Shown here piece by piece: positions 42,920 to 54,613 of a stretch of DNA of 64,000 nt. The stretch lies in contig CP136066.1 in NCBI GenBank assembly GCA_032622095.1, positions 117,885,319-117,949,318 of the forward strand, in the 5' to 3' direction. The stretch comes from Siphonodentalium dalli. Taxonomy: Eukaryota; Mollusca; Scaphopoda; Gadilida; Siphonodentaliidae. A model generated the notes under the pieces. That model ran no database searches. It was given only the letters and a program-made list of their open reading frames with translations, and was not told where the DNA came from. The first letter of the stretch is position 1. Every line of letters starts with the position of its first letter. The translations under genes were made by a program, and so were the position numbers.

Positions 42920-44553
42920 ATAAGATTACGATAATTACTACACATTGGCTTCAAATAGTTGATTTTCGATCGCAGGTATCTTGCTTCAAACAATGTTTGA
43001 GAACTATATTGTTCGGCTGATTTTCCTCACCTGATTTGCGCTTATTTTTGGCACCATCAGTATCTTGTAAACAATTCACGCCACCAGGATTTCGATTCAT
43101 CATTCAAGAATAAATTCGTTCTCAAAACTACGGGCAATAAATATAATTTCTCCCGTGTATTGTTTTTATCAATCATACTCAGTGTAAAATTGACAAGGTA
43201 ATTCTTAAATGCAGATAACGAAATGCGCTAAATCATTAATTTTGAAAATGGCGCTGCTTACACGTGGTCGCCTCGCCGCCTATACTGACACAAATATTAA
43301 AACATAACACAAGTTTTACGCAGTCAATTCTTTAATTTTTCACATCACAATTTGGCGTATTTCCTGGAGACTATCTAAGTGATAATGCGCAGTGAATGTG
43401 AACATTAGTAATCTCACAAGAACAAAATAATCAGCGGTGACAAAAATGTTTACCCCTCCGAGAACCTCATATGCACCTAATGTTCGTACTTGACCCAGTT
43501 ATGATCGATAGATCCCTGCACATTTCGATGCGTCGATCATGCCGTCATATATGACATAATATTTATTGGCAAGTCATTTTAAAACAATGGACTGGATATT
43601 AATATCGAAAGTACGCGCATTTGAGATATCAAACTAAATAAAAGTCAGCAAGACATCTTTTTGAAAACAAAAATGACGAAATATAGGAGCAGGCCTACTA
43701 CAAATAAATCGCATCGTGTTACCTTGACCTTGATGATGCAATCGTGATATTCGACAATGTCAACCCACTGTGGAGATATATTTTTCTTTCTACGGCTGTC
43801 TACTAGCAAGATTTGTTGTTTCCATGCATGTGCTTTCGATATGCTTTATTTCTCTTATCAAATTTCACATGATATTGAGATATGAGTGTATATACAAAAG
43901 ATATGTACAATATTATAGATGGTAGTCTATAGAAATGAATTATATACATTCTGATTCCCTTAAATTGTATTGCAGTTGACTCTGTTGTGTGTTGGCCGGA
44001 TAAATGTGGTGCCAATTTATTGACCGGATCATTGATTGTCTATTTTTTTAGAGTTATCTTTCATAATTTTAATGTCGCCTGATTTCGTTTAGTACTTTCT
44101 GTCAGGAAATTTGTCAAAGTAAACTTAATTTCATTTAATTACGTATTGCTACAGTGATGTTATCCAAGCTTGATATGCGTTCTCTGAGTCCCGCTATCAG
44201 TTTGTCTTTGTCTATGTCTTTTTGTATGCACTAAATTTGGAAAGATTTTTTTGTGTTTTTTGTTGCACGTGTCGCCAAAGTGACATTCGAAAATGGGAAA
44301 CCCGAAAAAACCATCGGCTGGTCATGTGTGTATGTTGTTGCCAGCTATGAGTGATCATTAGAATATTCGCGATACAGCTTGTGTTCAACCATAGCTACCA
44401 AAAAAAGGGAAAAAAATATTGATCTGTTATTATTAAAATTATAACTTTTTCAATAAAAGCTGAGAATACTGGTCCATGCTAATTTCTAGTCTGGATTTTC
44501 ATCAGAATGTATATAATGAATACAGTCAATATTATACCAGTACTGCAATGGTT
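42920..44553. other. No firm gene; one exon-like segment and a diverged repeat
   Basis: On the minus strand 43100-43031 reads ATG plus 22 codons (MNRNPGGVNC and on to KNKRKS), followed by a GTGAGG donor. That could be a first coding exon, but no downstream exon was found. Bases 43150-43440 weakly resemble 29281-29730. Otherwise nothing is recognisable. Confidence 0.35.
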
Positions 44554-44761
44554 CAAGCAAACGACCCCCCCAACCACAGCAGAACCATGGGCAACCCCTC
44601 AGAACCCAGTCCGAAACACGGTCTGCCGCCATTCATCGGAAAGCTCTCAGGGAGAGCTTTCCGATGAATGGCAACAAGCCACATCCCCGACCAAATCCCG
44701 AGAAGCCACCAACAACTCCGCCGTGGCCAGGGAGTCGACTACTTGGAGCATTGCTGTACAA
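44554..44761. repeat. Hairpin element, C-rich copy of the 10393 family
   Basis: The central stem (CCATTCATCGGAAAGCT with its complement AGCTTTCCGATGAATGG) is identical to copies A and B. The flanking arms differ mainly by T in A/B where this copy has C. By hand count that accounts for about 22 of some 30 substitutions. Confidence 0.8.
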
Positions 44762-44919
44762 TAGTAGCCTACATTATAAGTTATAATTCTGGTCACAATC
44801 TAGGTGGAACATTTTAGATACAAAACATATGGTAAATAAAAATACAATTTATATTACATTTTACGTTCAATGTGTCATTAAGATTAACTTATCGAGTTGT
44901 CATTTATCAGCAGCTTAAT

Positions 44920-47050
44920 TTAATTCATGTTTATTCTGTTGCTGGATTTATCATGTGGGCACAAATTTTCATCTTCAGTCTCTTTTAGGACTAGTCTAAT
45001 AAATAAACACAACTTTTTCAAAAGTGCAGGGTCTTTCGTGCTTAGAATTTCGCACATGGTTTCTGTGTTAATTTTATTTGTACTTATAATTGGTAGGAAA
45101 ATTTTTCTTATATTTCTAAATTTATCGCACTCTAGAAGGTAATGAAATTCATCTCCAAGTTTACCGCTCTTACATAGTTTGCATTTTCTGTCCCGTAAGT
45201 CAGTGTTGTTCCATCTACCAACTTCAATGGGTAGTTTGTGATTACTTGTTCTGAATTTACTGAGTGAGACTTGGTTTCTACGACCTAAAATATACAGGTA
45301 GTCTTCAAAATAGATGTCACTTTTAAATATCCGGTAAATTTTCCCTTTGCTAGATTGTGTCATACTATTTTCCCAAGAGTGTCTAAATGTACTAATGATA
45401 CTGCATTTTACATAGTTTATAAATTGTTCTTTGTTTGGAACATGGGTTGATTCTATCATATGTGACTGGTTGCAGTTTGCCAATATTTTTTGAATGCTTA
45501 GGACCCATTTAAATGGTGTTTGTTCAGTTTCATTAGCCATTTTCTCAGCTAGTCTGAAAAGAATTTTACATATTTTTGTATTTCCCATATTTATCAGTTT
45601 TGTCCAGTACTTAATTTGTCGAATAATAATGGTTATGTCTATTGGGTGTCTACCGGTTTCACCATATATCATATAGTCTGGAGTTGAAGGTTTTAGGCTT
45701 AGCACATGCTTACAGAACTTTTTATGAACATTTTCTAGGATGTCATTGTTGTCAAAACCCCAGACTTCACACCCATATAATAGAATAGGTAGGACTTGGG
45801 AGTCAAACAGTTCAAATTGGTTTTTTAGTGATAAGCAGTGGGTTCTTGATCGTGATATGACAGCATACATGGCTTTGGTTGCTTTTTCTGCTAGGGATTT
45901 TTTGGCCTCAGAGAAGTTACCTGACTTTGTGTGAATTATTCCCAGATAATTAAATTTCTTAATAGGTTCTAGGTTTTGGCCATTAAAATAAAATTTGGCA
46001 TATTTTGGGACACTGCGCTTTGATATTAGCATAATCTTTGTCTTGCTTACATTAACTGTTAGTTTCCAGTTGTTACAGTATTTTGCAAACATATCAAGTT
46101 GATTTTGTAATTTTTTTGGAGTTTCTGCCATTAAAACAGTGTCATCAGCATATAAGATAACAAAGAGTTTCAAATATGTATTCAACTGATTTTCTATCTG
46201 TACAGAGACCTTATTTTAAAAAAAGTCCAGACGCACCACTATCTATTAGGAAGTCTTCGAGGTCATTGAGATATAGAGAAAATAGCAACGGTGACAGATT
46301 CTCGCCTTGCCTTACTCCCGTGAGACATGGAAATGCTTCTGAAATATCATCGCCTAGGCGGACTGATGACTTTATGTTAAGATACATATTTTTAATAATT
46401 CTTAGAATTTTCCCAGTTATTCCGGTACGATGTAGTTTGTACCATAGACCGTCTCTCCATACTCTGTCGAAAGCTTTCTCAAAATCAATAAAAGCGCAGT
46501 ATAAATTGGAATTCAATTTTCTTGTGATTTCAGTCAGTATATGAATGGCAAAGATATTATCAATTGTTGCATATCCTTTCCGGAAACCAGATTGGTTTTC
46601 ACGTAAAATGTTATTTGTTTCCAGGAATTCGTATAGTCTAGTCACTAGTATTTTTGTGAAAAGTTTTCCTAGGCAGCTCAAGATTGTTATGGGTCTATAG
46701 TTTTGAGGGTCTTTTGGGTCACCTTTATTTTTATAGATGGGGCATATTATTCCAATACCCCATGCTTCTGGGATATTCCCAGTTTCTAAAATCAGGTTAA
46801 AAATTTTGCAATATATAGCTATTATCGGTTCGGATGAGGATGTAATGTATTCATTCAGTAGCTTATCTTCACCTGGAGATTTGTTATTTTTTAGGCCTCT
46901 TATTGCAGTTGTTATTTCTTTGATGTCGACAGTCTTGTTCAGTTCATTTGTATCATAGAGATCAGATGATCCACATATTTCAGGCACTGGTTTGGAGCTA
47001 TTTTTGTGAATATCTGAGTTGAGATTTCTGAAATAACATTCTAATGTCAC
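44920..47050 (-). pseudogene. LINE ORF2: reverse transcriptase and C-terminal domain, one frameshift
   Basis: The frame 47050-46211 carries the LINE RT blocks NYRPITILSCLGKLFTKIL (117 onward), QSGFRKG (153-159), FIDFEKAFDRVW with catalytic D189, and GVRQGENLSPLLF. The next frame (46185-44920, 421 codons) begins before the YADD box (residues 12-15), then KTKIM and NYLG. It ends with a CCHC finger, C335-x2-C338-x9-H348-x4-C353, of the type found at the C terminus of many LINE proteins. The two frames are separated by a one-base change close to a T7A4 run at about 46209-46219. Neither slip of -1 restores the frame, so I read it as a mutation and not as programmed shifting. Confidence 0.9.
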
Positions 47051-48452
47051 TATGTTGGAATCTGTGTCATTTTATGGCCTTTTAGTTTCGACCAAAATTT
47101 CTTTGGGTCAGTATTTCTCATTTGTGCTATTTTATGGGAACATGCATCTCTGTGTATATTAATGGCTGTGTTGAGTGCTCGCTTATATATCTTGGCTTTC
47201 TGACGCATTATTTTACTGGATATAATGCTGCCAGTGACTTTACACTTCCTAGCAGCCATTCTATAGTCCTTACGGGCTAATTGACAATCTTTGTTAAACC
47301 ATGATTTACTGTTTGCTTGGTACTTCCTGGCGGGTCTTAAAGGCATATTACTATTTGTTGCAAAGGTTTTATGTGCCGAGTCTAAGAGTAGATTGTTGAT
47401 TGCCCCACAGTTTCGTTTAATTTTATTTCATTTCCTCGAGGATCATCTGCCCAATGTACAATTTTATGTTCAATTTCGGCTATGGTGGGGAGGTAAAAGT
47501 TCCATTTAAATATTTCTGTTTTACTTGCATCCCACATTCGGGGCTTACAACAACTTTTTTTTTTATTTATGCTTTTGGTATTTTGGGGGGACATGTCAAG
47601 ACTTGTAATGATGGGGCAGTGGATATCGGAGAAAAGGTCAGAAAACATTTCGACAGAAATTTTTTTCAATAGAGGCAGAGATGTGTGTGTACATAACATG
47701 TAGTCGACTGTAGAAGCATCTTTACATGTTAATGCTCCAATTCCGCTATCGGTTCCTATTCTACCGTTTACTATGAAAAAGTCGTTAGCTTTGCAAAAGC
47801 TTAATAATTTATTTCCGAAATTATTATTTTATTTGTCGGTATTGCACCTTTTTATTAGCAGATTGTTCAGTTCCAGAATAACCGATGTATCTTCTAGATA
47901 ATATTTTAACCCTGGAATATTATTTTGTTCGGTTTCTTCAGGGGTGATATAGTCGTTATCTGTGGAGGTGCGTGCATTAAAATCCCCTGTTAGGAAAATT
48001 TTATTGGTTCGATTTTTTAATTTAATATATTCGCCTGTAATCGTAGTAAATGCCTCTTCAGATGAATAATTACTACTCTCGGGCGGTATATATATTGCCC
48101 CAATGATGATTTTTTCATCTCTGGAGCCATGGGTTATTTTCAATTCGATCCAGTGGACATAAGGACAGCTTGTATTTATCACCTTTGACAGGTTGGCTAG
48201 ATTTGACTTAATACCTATTATGATTCCACCAGATTTAATTCGGGAAAGTTTTGTTCTGTTTTTCATAAAAAAGGTATAGCCAGATAGTGATATTTCATCG
48301 CAATCATCAGTTTTTGTGTCAATAAGGCAAAGTATATCGTTTTGTTTACATAAATCAATAAATTCAGGATACAACAGTCTTTTCCTGATACCGCATACAT
48401 TTAAAGCTAGAATTTGCAGCTGTTTGGTCTCTAGATTATGGGTGGATTTCAT
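47050..48452 (-). pseudogene. LINE ORF2: endonuclease domain and linker
   Basis: The domain begins ATG at 48452 with ILALNVCGI (N18), followed by DTKTDD where the catalytic Glu usually stands, GGIIIGIKS, and GDFNARTS at 156-163. A lone in-frame TAA at 47831-47829 interrupts it. The same frame resumes with VNGRIGTDSG and VDYMLCTH and reaches the SDIHCPI active-site motif at about 47625. A frameshift near 47360 and another near 47068 then link it through a basic stretch (KSWFNKDCQLARKDYR) to the RT frame. Apart from the Asp in place of Glu, the APE-type catalytic residues I can see are kept. Confidence 0.85.
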
Positions 48453-48660
48453 ATCAATGTAATAGTTACATTCACGTGAGGGTCATCCGAAATCTTTGTG
48501 TTGTCACCAGATGACATACATGTGCGTGTGTCATATAAAACGTCATTGACATCATATAAAACATTATTAGCATTTCTAATTGTTTCATATAGGGGGGTGT
48601 TATTGCATTTAGGGCTGGATTCAATATTACCATCACTATAATGGTCGATATACATGTTAG
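48449..48660 (-). pseudogene. LINE ORF1 C-terminal tail (3' of the insertion)
   Basis: The frame reads on from the insertion point at NMYIDHYSDG and ends VTITLI with TGA at 48451-48449, overlapping the ATG of ORF2. The repeat-like phrase TPLYETIRNANN matches TPIYKTISNA in the part of ORF1 beyond the insertion, so the tail seems to hold two diverged copies of a short segment. Confidence 0.7.
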
Positions 48661-48662
48661 TA

Positions 48663-49030
48663 CAGTACAAGGCCCGTGGTTTTTTCAAAACCACGCGTGG
48701 CCAACATTTTAACACGGAAAAAACACGGAAAAATCGCGCGTGGTCTTAGCGTGGTCAACTTCAGAAAAATGGCCAGCGTGTTCAAAAACGGTTTGAACAC
48801 GGCGTGTATATGCCGTGGTCACCCGAGTTCACACCGTGGTCATCCGTGTTGAAGTCGTGTTCTTAGCGTGATCAATTACGGCAAAATGACCAGCGTGTTC
48901 AAAAACGGTCTGAACACGGCGTGTACATGCCGTGGTCATCTGATTGCACGCCGTGGTCATCCGTGTTGAAGTCGTGTTCATGCCGTGTTAATAGCGTGGT
49001 CAACCGTGTTTACGGCGTGGTCTGCACCCC
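48663..49030. repeat. Left terminus and subterminal CGTG(T/G)TC cluster
   Basis: The tip can fold (CGTGGTTTT-TTC-AAAACCACG). Inside it the motifs CGTGTTC, CGTGGTC and complements recur more than twenty times. GTGTTCAAAAACGG(T)(C/T)TGAACAC palindromes occur near 48777 and 48895. Confidence 0.8.
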
Positions 49031-49977
49031 AATGCAGAGCGGCACCTACTCTTTTCAGGGACAGTGCGGGAGGTGTGAACAATCCGCGACATCAAAGAGT
49101 TGCCGCTGTATTACTTGCGGTAGGATTTTTTCGGGTATATTTGGCCCGGATTGATTTCGTCAATGAATAAAGAATTGTCAGATAAAATCTTTTATAATAA
49201 AAAACAATTTCATATATTGAATTATATATATATATGTATATATATATTTGTTTATCTGTGTCTGTGGCCTTTATATCCGTGTCATGTTTTGTTGTCGCAT
49301 TTTATTTTAGTTGGCATTAATATTTTCTTGTGTTTGTTCATATTACATGTACGCAAATGGTTTCGGTAGTTTGTACGGCGATATCGTGTTCTAACAAATG
49401 GCAGAAAAATTGGATATAACATTACAAAATTTAATAAGTTAAAGACATATTATGCACTCTGAGTATACTCCGTGGTCAATCGTGTTGAAGTCGTGTTCAT
49501 GCCGTGGTCATCCATGTTAATAGCGTGGTCAGCAGTGTTTACCCTGTGGTCTGCATCCCATTGCAGAGAGGCACCTACTCTGTTCAGGGACAGAGCGGGA
49601 GGTGTGAATAGTCCGCGACATCAAAGAGTTGCCGCAGGATTACTTGCGGTATGCATTTTTAGGGTATATTTGGCCCGGATTGATTTCGTCAATGAATAAA
49701 GAATTGTCAGATAAAATCTTTTATAATAAAAAACAATTTCATATATTGAAGTATATATGCATATTTGTTTATCTGTGTCTATGGCCTTTATATCCGTGGC
49801 ATGTTTTGTTGTCGCATTTTTATTTTAGTTGGCATTACTATTTTCTTGTGTTTGTTCATATTACATGTACGCAAATGGTTTCGGTAGTTTGAGTGGCGAT
49901 ATCGTGTTCTAACAAATGGCTGAAAAATTGGATATGACATTACAAAAATTAATAAGTTAAAGACATATTATGCACTT
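48947..49977 (+). repeat. 530-bp tandem duplication inside the TA-flanked element
   Basis: GCAGAG.GGCACCTACTCT, CGCGACATCAAAGAGTTGCC, TTTATAATAAAAAACAATTT and GCAAATGGTTTCGGTAGTTT occur twice in the same order, about 530 bp apart. A TA-rich stretch near 49225 differs in length between the copies. The open frames in both copies are by-products. Confidence 0.9.
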
Positions 49978-50334
49978 GTTCGGGCGCGTGAAATTGTTTA
50001 GTTAGTATGCAGGCGTTATGCCAACTCGGGGAAAGTAGAATTATACTAACATTGCCAAAAATCTCAAACAAATCGTCGTACCACATCATAGAAAACATCG
50101 TCTGAACTACGCTCAATTGTAAAAAATTACTTCCCGATTCGGGAGGCAACTATCGGCGGTAAATTAACACAAACGATTTCGCCATCGGGGGGTCACTGTA
50201 TTTAATGAATATATATGAATTACGGTGTGTTTTGTCAATTTGGATATAATATTTGTAAAAATAACTACTTTCAGCAAGATTATTCTCCATTTCTATTTGA
50301 TCAGCCTACCGGAGTGTTTCACATCACTTTAAAA
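49960..50334 (+). repeat. Uninterrupted copy of the repeat split at 22730/24248
   Basis: Here the two halves are adjacent. In the EF-hand intron the same halves are about 1.27 kb apart. Confidence 0.8.
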
Positions 50335-50514
50335 TTTCGAATTTAATGTTCAAAACGTAACTAAAGTTTTAAATTTTAATTTAATGTTCAATATTCTCAT
50401 TATAATATTTGGACTCCATACATGTATATCAAATAGTAAACGGTTACATGTACACAGAACAATTGACCCGAGAATTGGGCAAATACAAACCGCAAACATG
50501 TTACTTTATTAATT

Positions 50515-50845
50515 TTAGATATTGAGCATCTCAGATGAGTTTCTATTTTATATGGAATTTATCAACCAAGTTTACTAAATTCGATTTGAACCGATTTTTA
50601 CCGAGGCTCAAATAAAATTTAGTGGACGAGGTTGATAAATTACGTATAAAATAGATCGAGTGCGATATACCTTTTATCACATGATCAAATAAACGCAAAA
50701 TATTCATCGAAAACAACAATAATAAACTGCAGCGATCGCACGTCATTTAAAGAATGTTGTGATGTCATCACACGCACTGATATTACACGTGTGTCTTATC
50801 GATAATTACTAAACTCGTTTTATGGGCTAATTATGTGATAAATTG
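50515..50845 (+). repeat. Foldback repeat, second copy of 7060-7395
   Basis: GAGTTTCTATTTTATA, TTTATCAACC, GAGGCTCAAATA, GATAAATTAC, TTATCACATGATCAAATAAA and GCAGCGATCGCA-like blocks follow the order seen at 7080-7290. The arms of the palindrome are kept but more diverged than in the first copy. Confidence 0.8.
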
Positions 50846-53389
50846 TTATATTAGCTGTACGTGGCATATCCATATTCATAGTAATAACAAATTAATTGTT
50901 GTTGATGACTGTAAAAAATGTTATTCAAATAAACATCAAATGTTTTATTCAGTTTGTTGTCATTATGACATCCCACTCTACATAACAGTTCCAATGCACC
51001 CATGTTGGCGATATATTTCAGTAATATATATTTCACACGGATTCATTAAAAAAATTACGTTAATGTACAAATGTCTGGTAATTTTCTTTTATAAACGCCG
51101 ATTACGCGCGCACTGACCAGCTTGTGTAAATGTGTCTCTCATAACCCACATCTACTTCTCACCTACCCTAAATCGAGCGGGAGTACGTGTTTCGCATAGA
51201 ATATAATGTTTCAATAGATAAATATTGCAAGTAAAATGAGTCTGATTCATTTGATGCGTACAATAACATCAATTCGATCACATAATCAATCTTAAATAAT
51301 TCCGTCATTTGATATTATGGAATTATTCGTAAATTGACATCACAGATAATATTCGTGTCGTCGAGGATTGATATATTGGAAACAGACAGTTAAAACCCGA
51401 GTGTTTATAAAGAACTTCCTGAGAATATTTTGCGTGTGGTACAGTAAAACAAAAACTGTCTTGTAAATAAAACGAGAAAAATAAAACAGTGAACTACCGG
51501 TAAAACATAAACAATTATTTGTTGGTATTCCGCATGTCCCACATCAACACCCAGGTTAACTAAACAAAGTTCATGTGTAAATATTTTCGATCTGATAACG
51601 GACTCGGATATCCACAGAAACGCTTTTGAAATTGACAAAATATTCGCATGTTTCTGTCAAAATAATCGGAGAAAAATCAGCATTTCATAAATAAACATAT
51701 ATCGCAAATGTTCAATTGGTGCTTACCTGATCTTCCAAACAACATAGATTCAATTTACCATTTCTGGAAAGTTTTTCACACTTGAAAACTTGTCGTTTAG
51801 TCCAGTTATCACTCATTTCGACATACCAATCACAAAGCATTCTGAGCTTCCATCACATTCAATATTCCTGTTATTTTTTCTCAAAACCCACATCACTATT
51901 TATACTGTCGTCTGTGTATATTATTGTAATATATTCAATCTCTCCTTAGAAAGAGGCAATACAGACATATTACAGGCGGGGAACATTCCCATTCTTGGTA
52001 CGACCGAATCTGACATCGAATGAGTTAATTTAATTCAAATGTCCATATCTCATATAAAAACAATCTGCGGTTTCTTGAGCACTGACTTCACCCATCGCCG
52101 CTTTTCAAAAAGCATAGCAGGAAATGGCACCCTTTTGATAATCTCTAAACAATGGCTTGATTAGCCCATTGTCTCATTTTTGTCCGTCCGTTATTAATTT
52201 CCGGGTGCCTGCGGAATATATAATTACAGTGATAACTGAACAGGGCTACATGCATTGCATGATTAGTACACAACATATAGACTCCACGTCCTACGCCCAT
52301 ACATGCATGATGCATTGCACACCGGAGAGACAATTTCACACGGAGTTTGCGGATATGGGACATCGGTTACAGAGTACAGTTTCTAATCGCGGGATACGGA
52401 CGATTGCACGACAGTGATAACAAGTGGAGAATTTGTTTTGTACAGGGGCAGTATGGCCAGGATTGGTCGTCTTCCTACTGATCTTGTTTTAATAACCGTT
52501 ATAGTTGTATTGATATATATAACTTTAAAAAAAAATTATTTTAATTTTAGTTTCTTTATTGAATTTACCAGGACTATTTCATTTGCATTGGTAAAAAATC
52601 ATTTTCAAAATTTTTAATTTAAATAAAAAAAAACTAAATTTTGCAATACCACACTAAGCCCCAACACGAACCGTATCTACACTATTTGTCTAAGTGTACT
52701 TAATTTAGCTGACCTCTTTGTTTTCGATGGTGTCCGCATGGTGTTATATCATAATGCTAGGAAGAAGCCAATGTGTTTTCAAAACACTGGTGTTTCATAA
52801 TCAGCTGACCAACTAATCACTGGCCACTGTGTTTTAAAAGTTGAAACTTGAATTGACCCATACGTTAATTAATTTCAATAAAGTATATAAAAATAAATAT
52901 TATCGTAAAACTTATGGGAGGGCACTTGACATGAGGTCGAATATACACACACGCAGGTTATGGTCATCAATAGCAGTAAATACCCTAACCCCACCACATC
53001 ATATTGGTTAACAAAACTGACAATAAATAAGTTTCCGTGGACATAATTGCCATGCTTGTAACGACCGATTATCAGTTTGAATATTATATTCGTTTAATAT
53101 ATATAAAACATAATCACATATTTCTGTAAACAAAATATTGCAGTAAAATCAAATTTAAAATAGGGACATTTTGAGCTGAAGCCATCTGCGCTGGTTACGG
53201 ATATCGATTATACATGTATGAAAGAATTAGCAAAACGAAGCCATCCATCCATCGAAATAGTTTCCATGTAACGAATTATATCAGGTCAGAATATATTATT
53301 CTTTTAACACATATTAAATATTCATATGTTCGTGCAAATATATTGGAGTAAAATAAGTTGAAAGGTTCTGATCCGAAACAACGTTCGAA
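50846..53389. other. Interior of the TA-flanked element; no gene confirmed
   Basis: About 2.5 kb without a recognisable protein. On the minus strand 51816-51727 reads ATG plus 29 codons (MSDNWTKRQVFKCEKLSRNG and on) followed by a GTAAGC donor. It is exon-like but has no partner exon that I can find. Confidence 0.35.
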
Positions 53390-54450
53390 TGTTCGTTTAA
53401 AACTAAACGGACATTGATACCAGACAAATTCTAAATTGAAACTAAATTGAACATTTATCAAGATATTTTCTATCTAACAACAGGAAGATGTAAATCTATA
53501 AGATTCAATAAATATATATAGTCATATGTTATTGTCAAAATATTCGAGTTATTTAGTATTAAGTTAGCACCCTTCTTGAAATAATGCACGTGTATCGGTA
53601 CCATTCCTACTCCCATATATAAGTTATTTTTATGAGTAATCGCGGTATATTGGTATCTTTACTTTCTCTGGGCCAATTTTTACAATTGACGGGTTGAATT
53701 TCGATGAAATTTCCGTTAAATAAAATGATGCTGCTCATTTGCCAATTTGAGCAGCAATTTCGAGAATATATTTTGGACTAGGGAGGTGATAATTAATTAC
53801 GTAACACACACCGCGAGCTCCGCCACCGCGGCGTGCCAAGCTCCGGCCGCCAGCGATGGCTCCGTGTTCCTCCGTGTTCCTCCGTGTTCACGTCGCGGTC
53901 ACCTGTGTTATGGCCGTGGTTACCCGTGGTCACAGCGTGGATGTTCCGTGTTCAAACGTGATCAAGGTTTGTTTAAAACTAAACGGACATTGATACCCGA
54001 AACATTCTAAATTGAAACTAAATTGAACATTTATCAAAGGTCCCATAAAATTATTTTCGATCAGGAAGATGTAAATCTATAAAATTCAATAAACATTTAT
54101 AGTCATATGTTCCTGTCAAAATATTCGAGTTATTTAGTATTAAGTTAGCACTCTGCTTGAAAAAATGCAAGTGTATCGGTACAATTCCGACTCCCATATA
54201 TAAGTTATTTTTATGAGTAATCGCGGTATATTGCAGATTGGTATCATTACTTTTTCTGGGCCAATTTTCACAATCGACGGGTTGAATTTCGATGAAATTT
54301 CCGATAAATAAAATGGTCACGCTCATTTGCCAATTTGAGCAGCAATTTCGAGAATATATTTTGAACTAGGGAGGTGATAATTAATTACGTAACGGACACC
54401 GCGAGCTCCGCCACAGCGGCGTGCCAAGCTCCGGCCGCCAGCGATGGCAG
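53390..54450 (+). repeat. About 578-bp tandem duplication near the right end
   Basis: TTTAAAACTAAACGGACATT, AGGAAGATGTAAATCTATAA, GAGTAATCGCGGTATATT and CGCGAGCTCCGCCAC each occur twice, 577-581 bp apart. The copies end with the unusually GC-rich stretch GCCAAGCTCCGGCCGCCAGC. Confidence 0.9.
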
Positions 54451-54613
54451 AGCGTGTTCAAACGTGATCAGAGCGTGTTAAAAATCTGAACACGATTGAA
54501 CACGTTTACCCAGACCGTGTTCTTGGCGAGTTCAGATTTTTAACACGGAAAAACCACGGAAGAATCGCGCGTGGTCTTCCGTGGACATGTAAAAAACCAC
54601 GGGCCTTATACTG
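54451..54613. repeat. Right terminus and subterminal motifs
   Basis: GTGTTC/GAACAC motifs recur, then a stretch from TTTTTAACACGGAAAAACCA to CGCGCGTGGTCTTCCGTGG. That stretch is a direct, not inverted, copy of 48704-48752. The final CCACGGGCCTTATACTG is the inverted terminus. Confidence 0.8.

Larger units (their letters stand above)
48663..54613. mobile_element. 5951-bp TA-flanked element inserted in LINE ORF1, no transposase seen
   Basis: The ends are CAGTACAAGGCCCGTGG and the complement of CAGTATAAGGCCCGTGG: 22 of 23 bases match. TA stands on each side (48661-48662, 54614-54615). Removing the element and one TA makes the LINE ORF1 frame continuous, which fixes the boundaries to the base. 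Subterminal DNA is crowded with CGTGTTC/CGTGGTC motifs. No ORF looks like a transposase, so the copy is probably non-autonomous. It contains duplicated segments (530 and about 578 bp), a foldback copy at 50515 and the dispersed repeat at 49960-50334. Confidence 0.85.

Noticed and set aside
46209-46219. Programmed -1 frameshift in LINE ORF2 at the T7A4 run
   Set aside because: A -1 slip at T TTT TTA leads to a stop soon after; the frame needed to reach YADD is +1, so mutation is the simpler reading.
48921-49892. Open frames repeated in the 530-bp duplication
   Set aside because: They occur in both copies, share no domain, and fall within subterminal repeats of a transposon.
48663-54613. Helitron
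   Set aside because: It has inverted termini and a TA duplication, and lacks the TC...CTRR ends and AT-target insertion of Helitrons.
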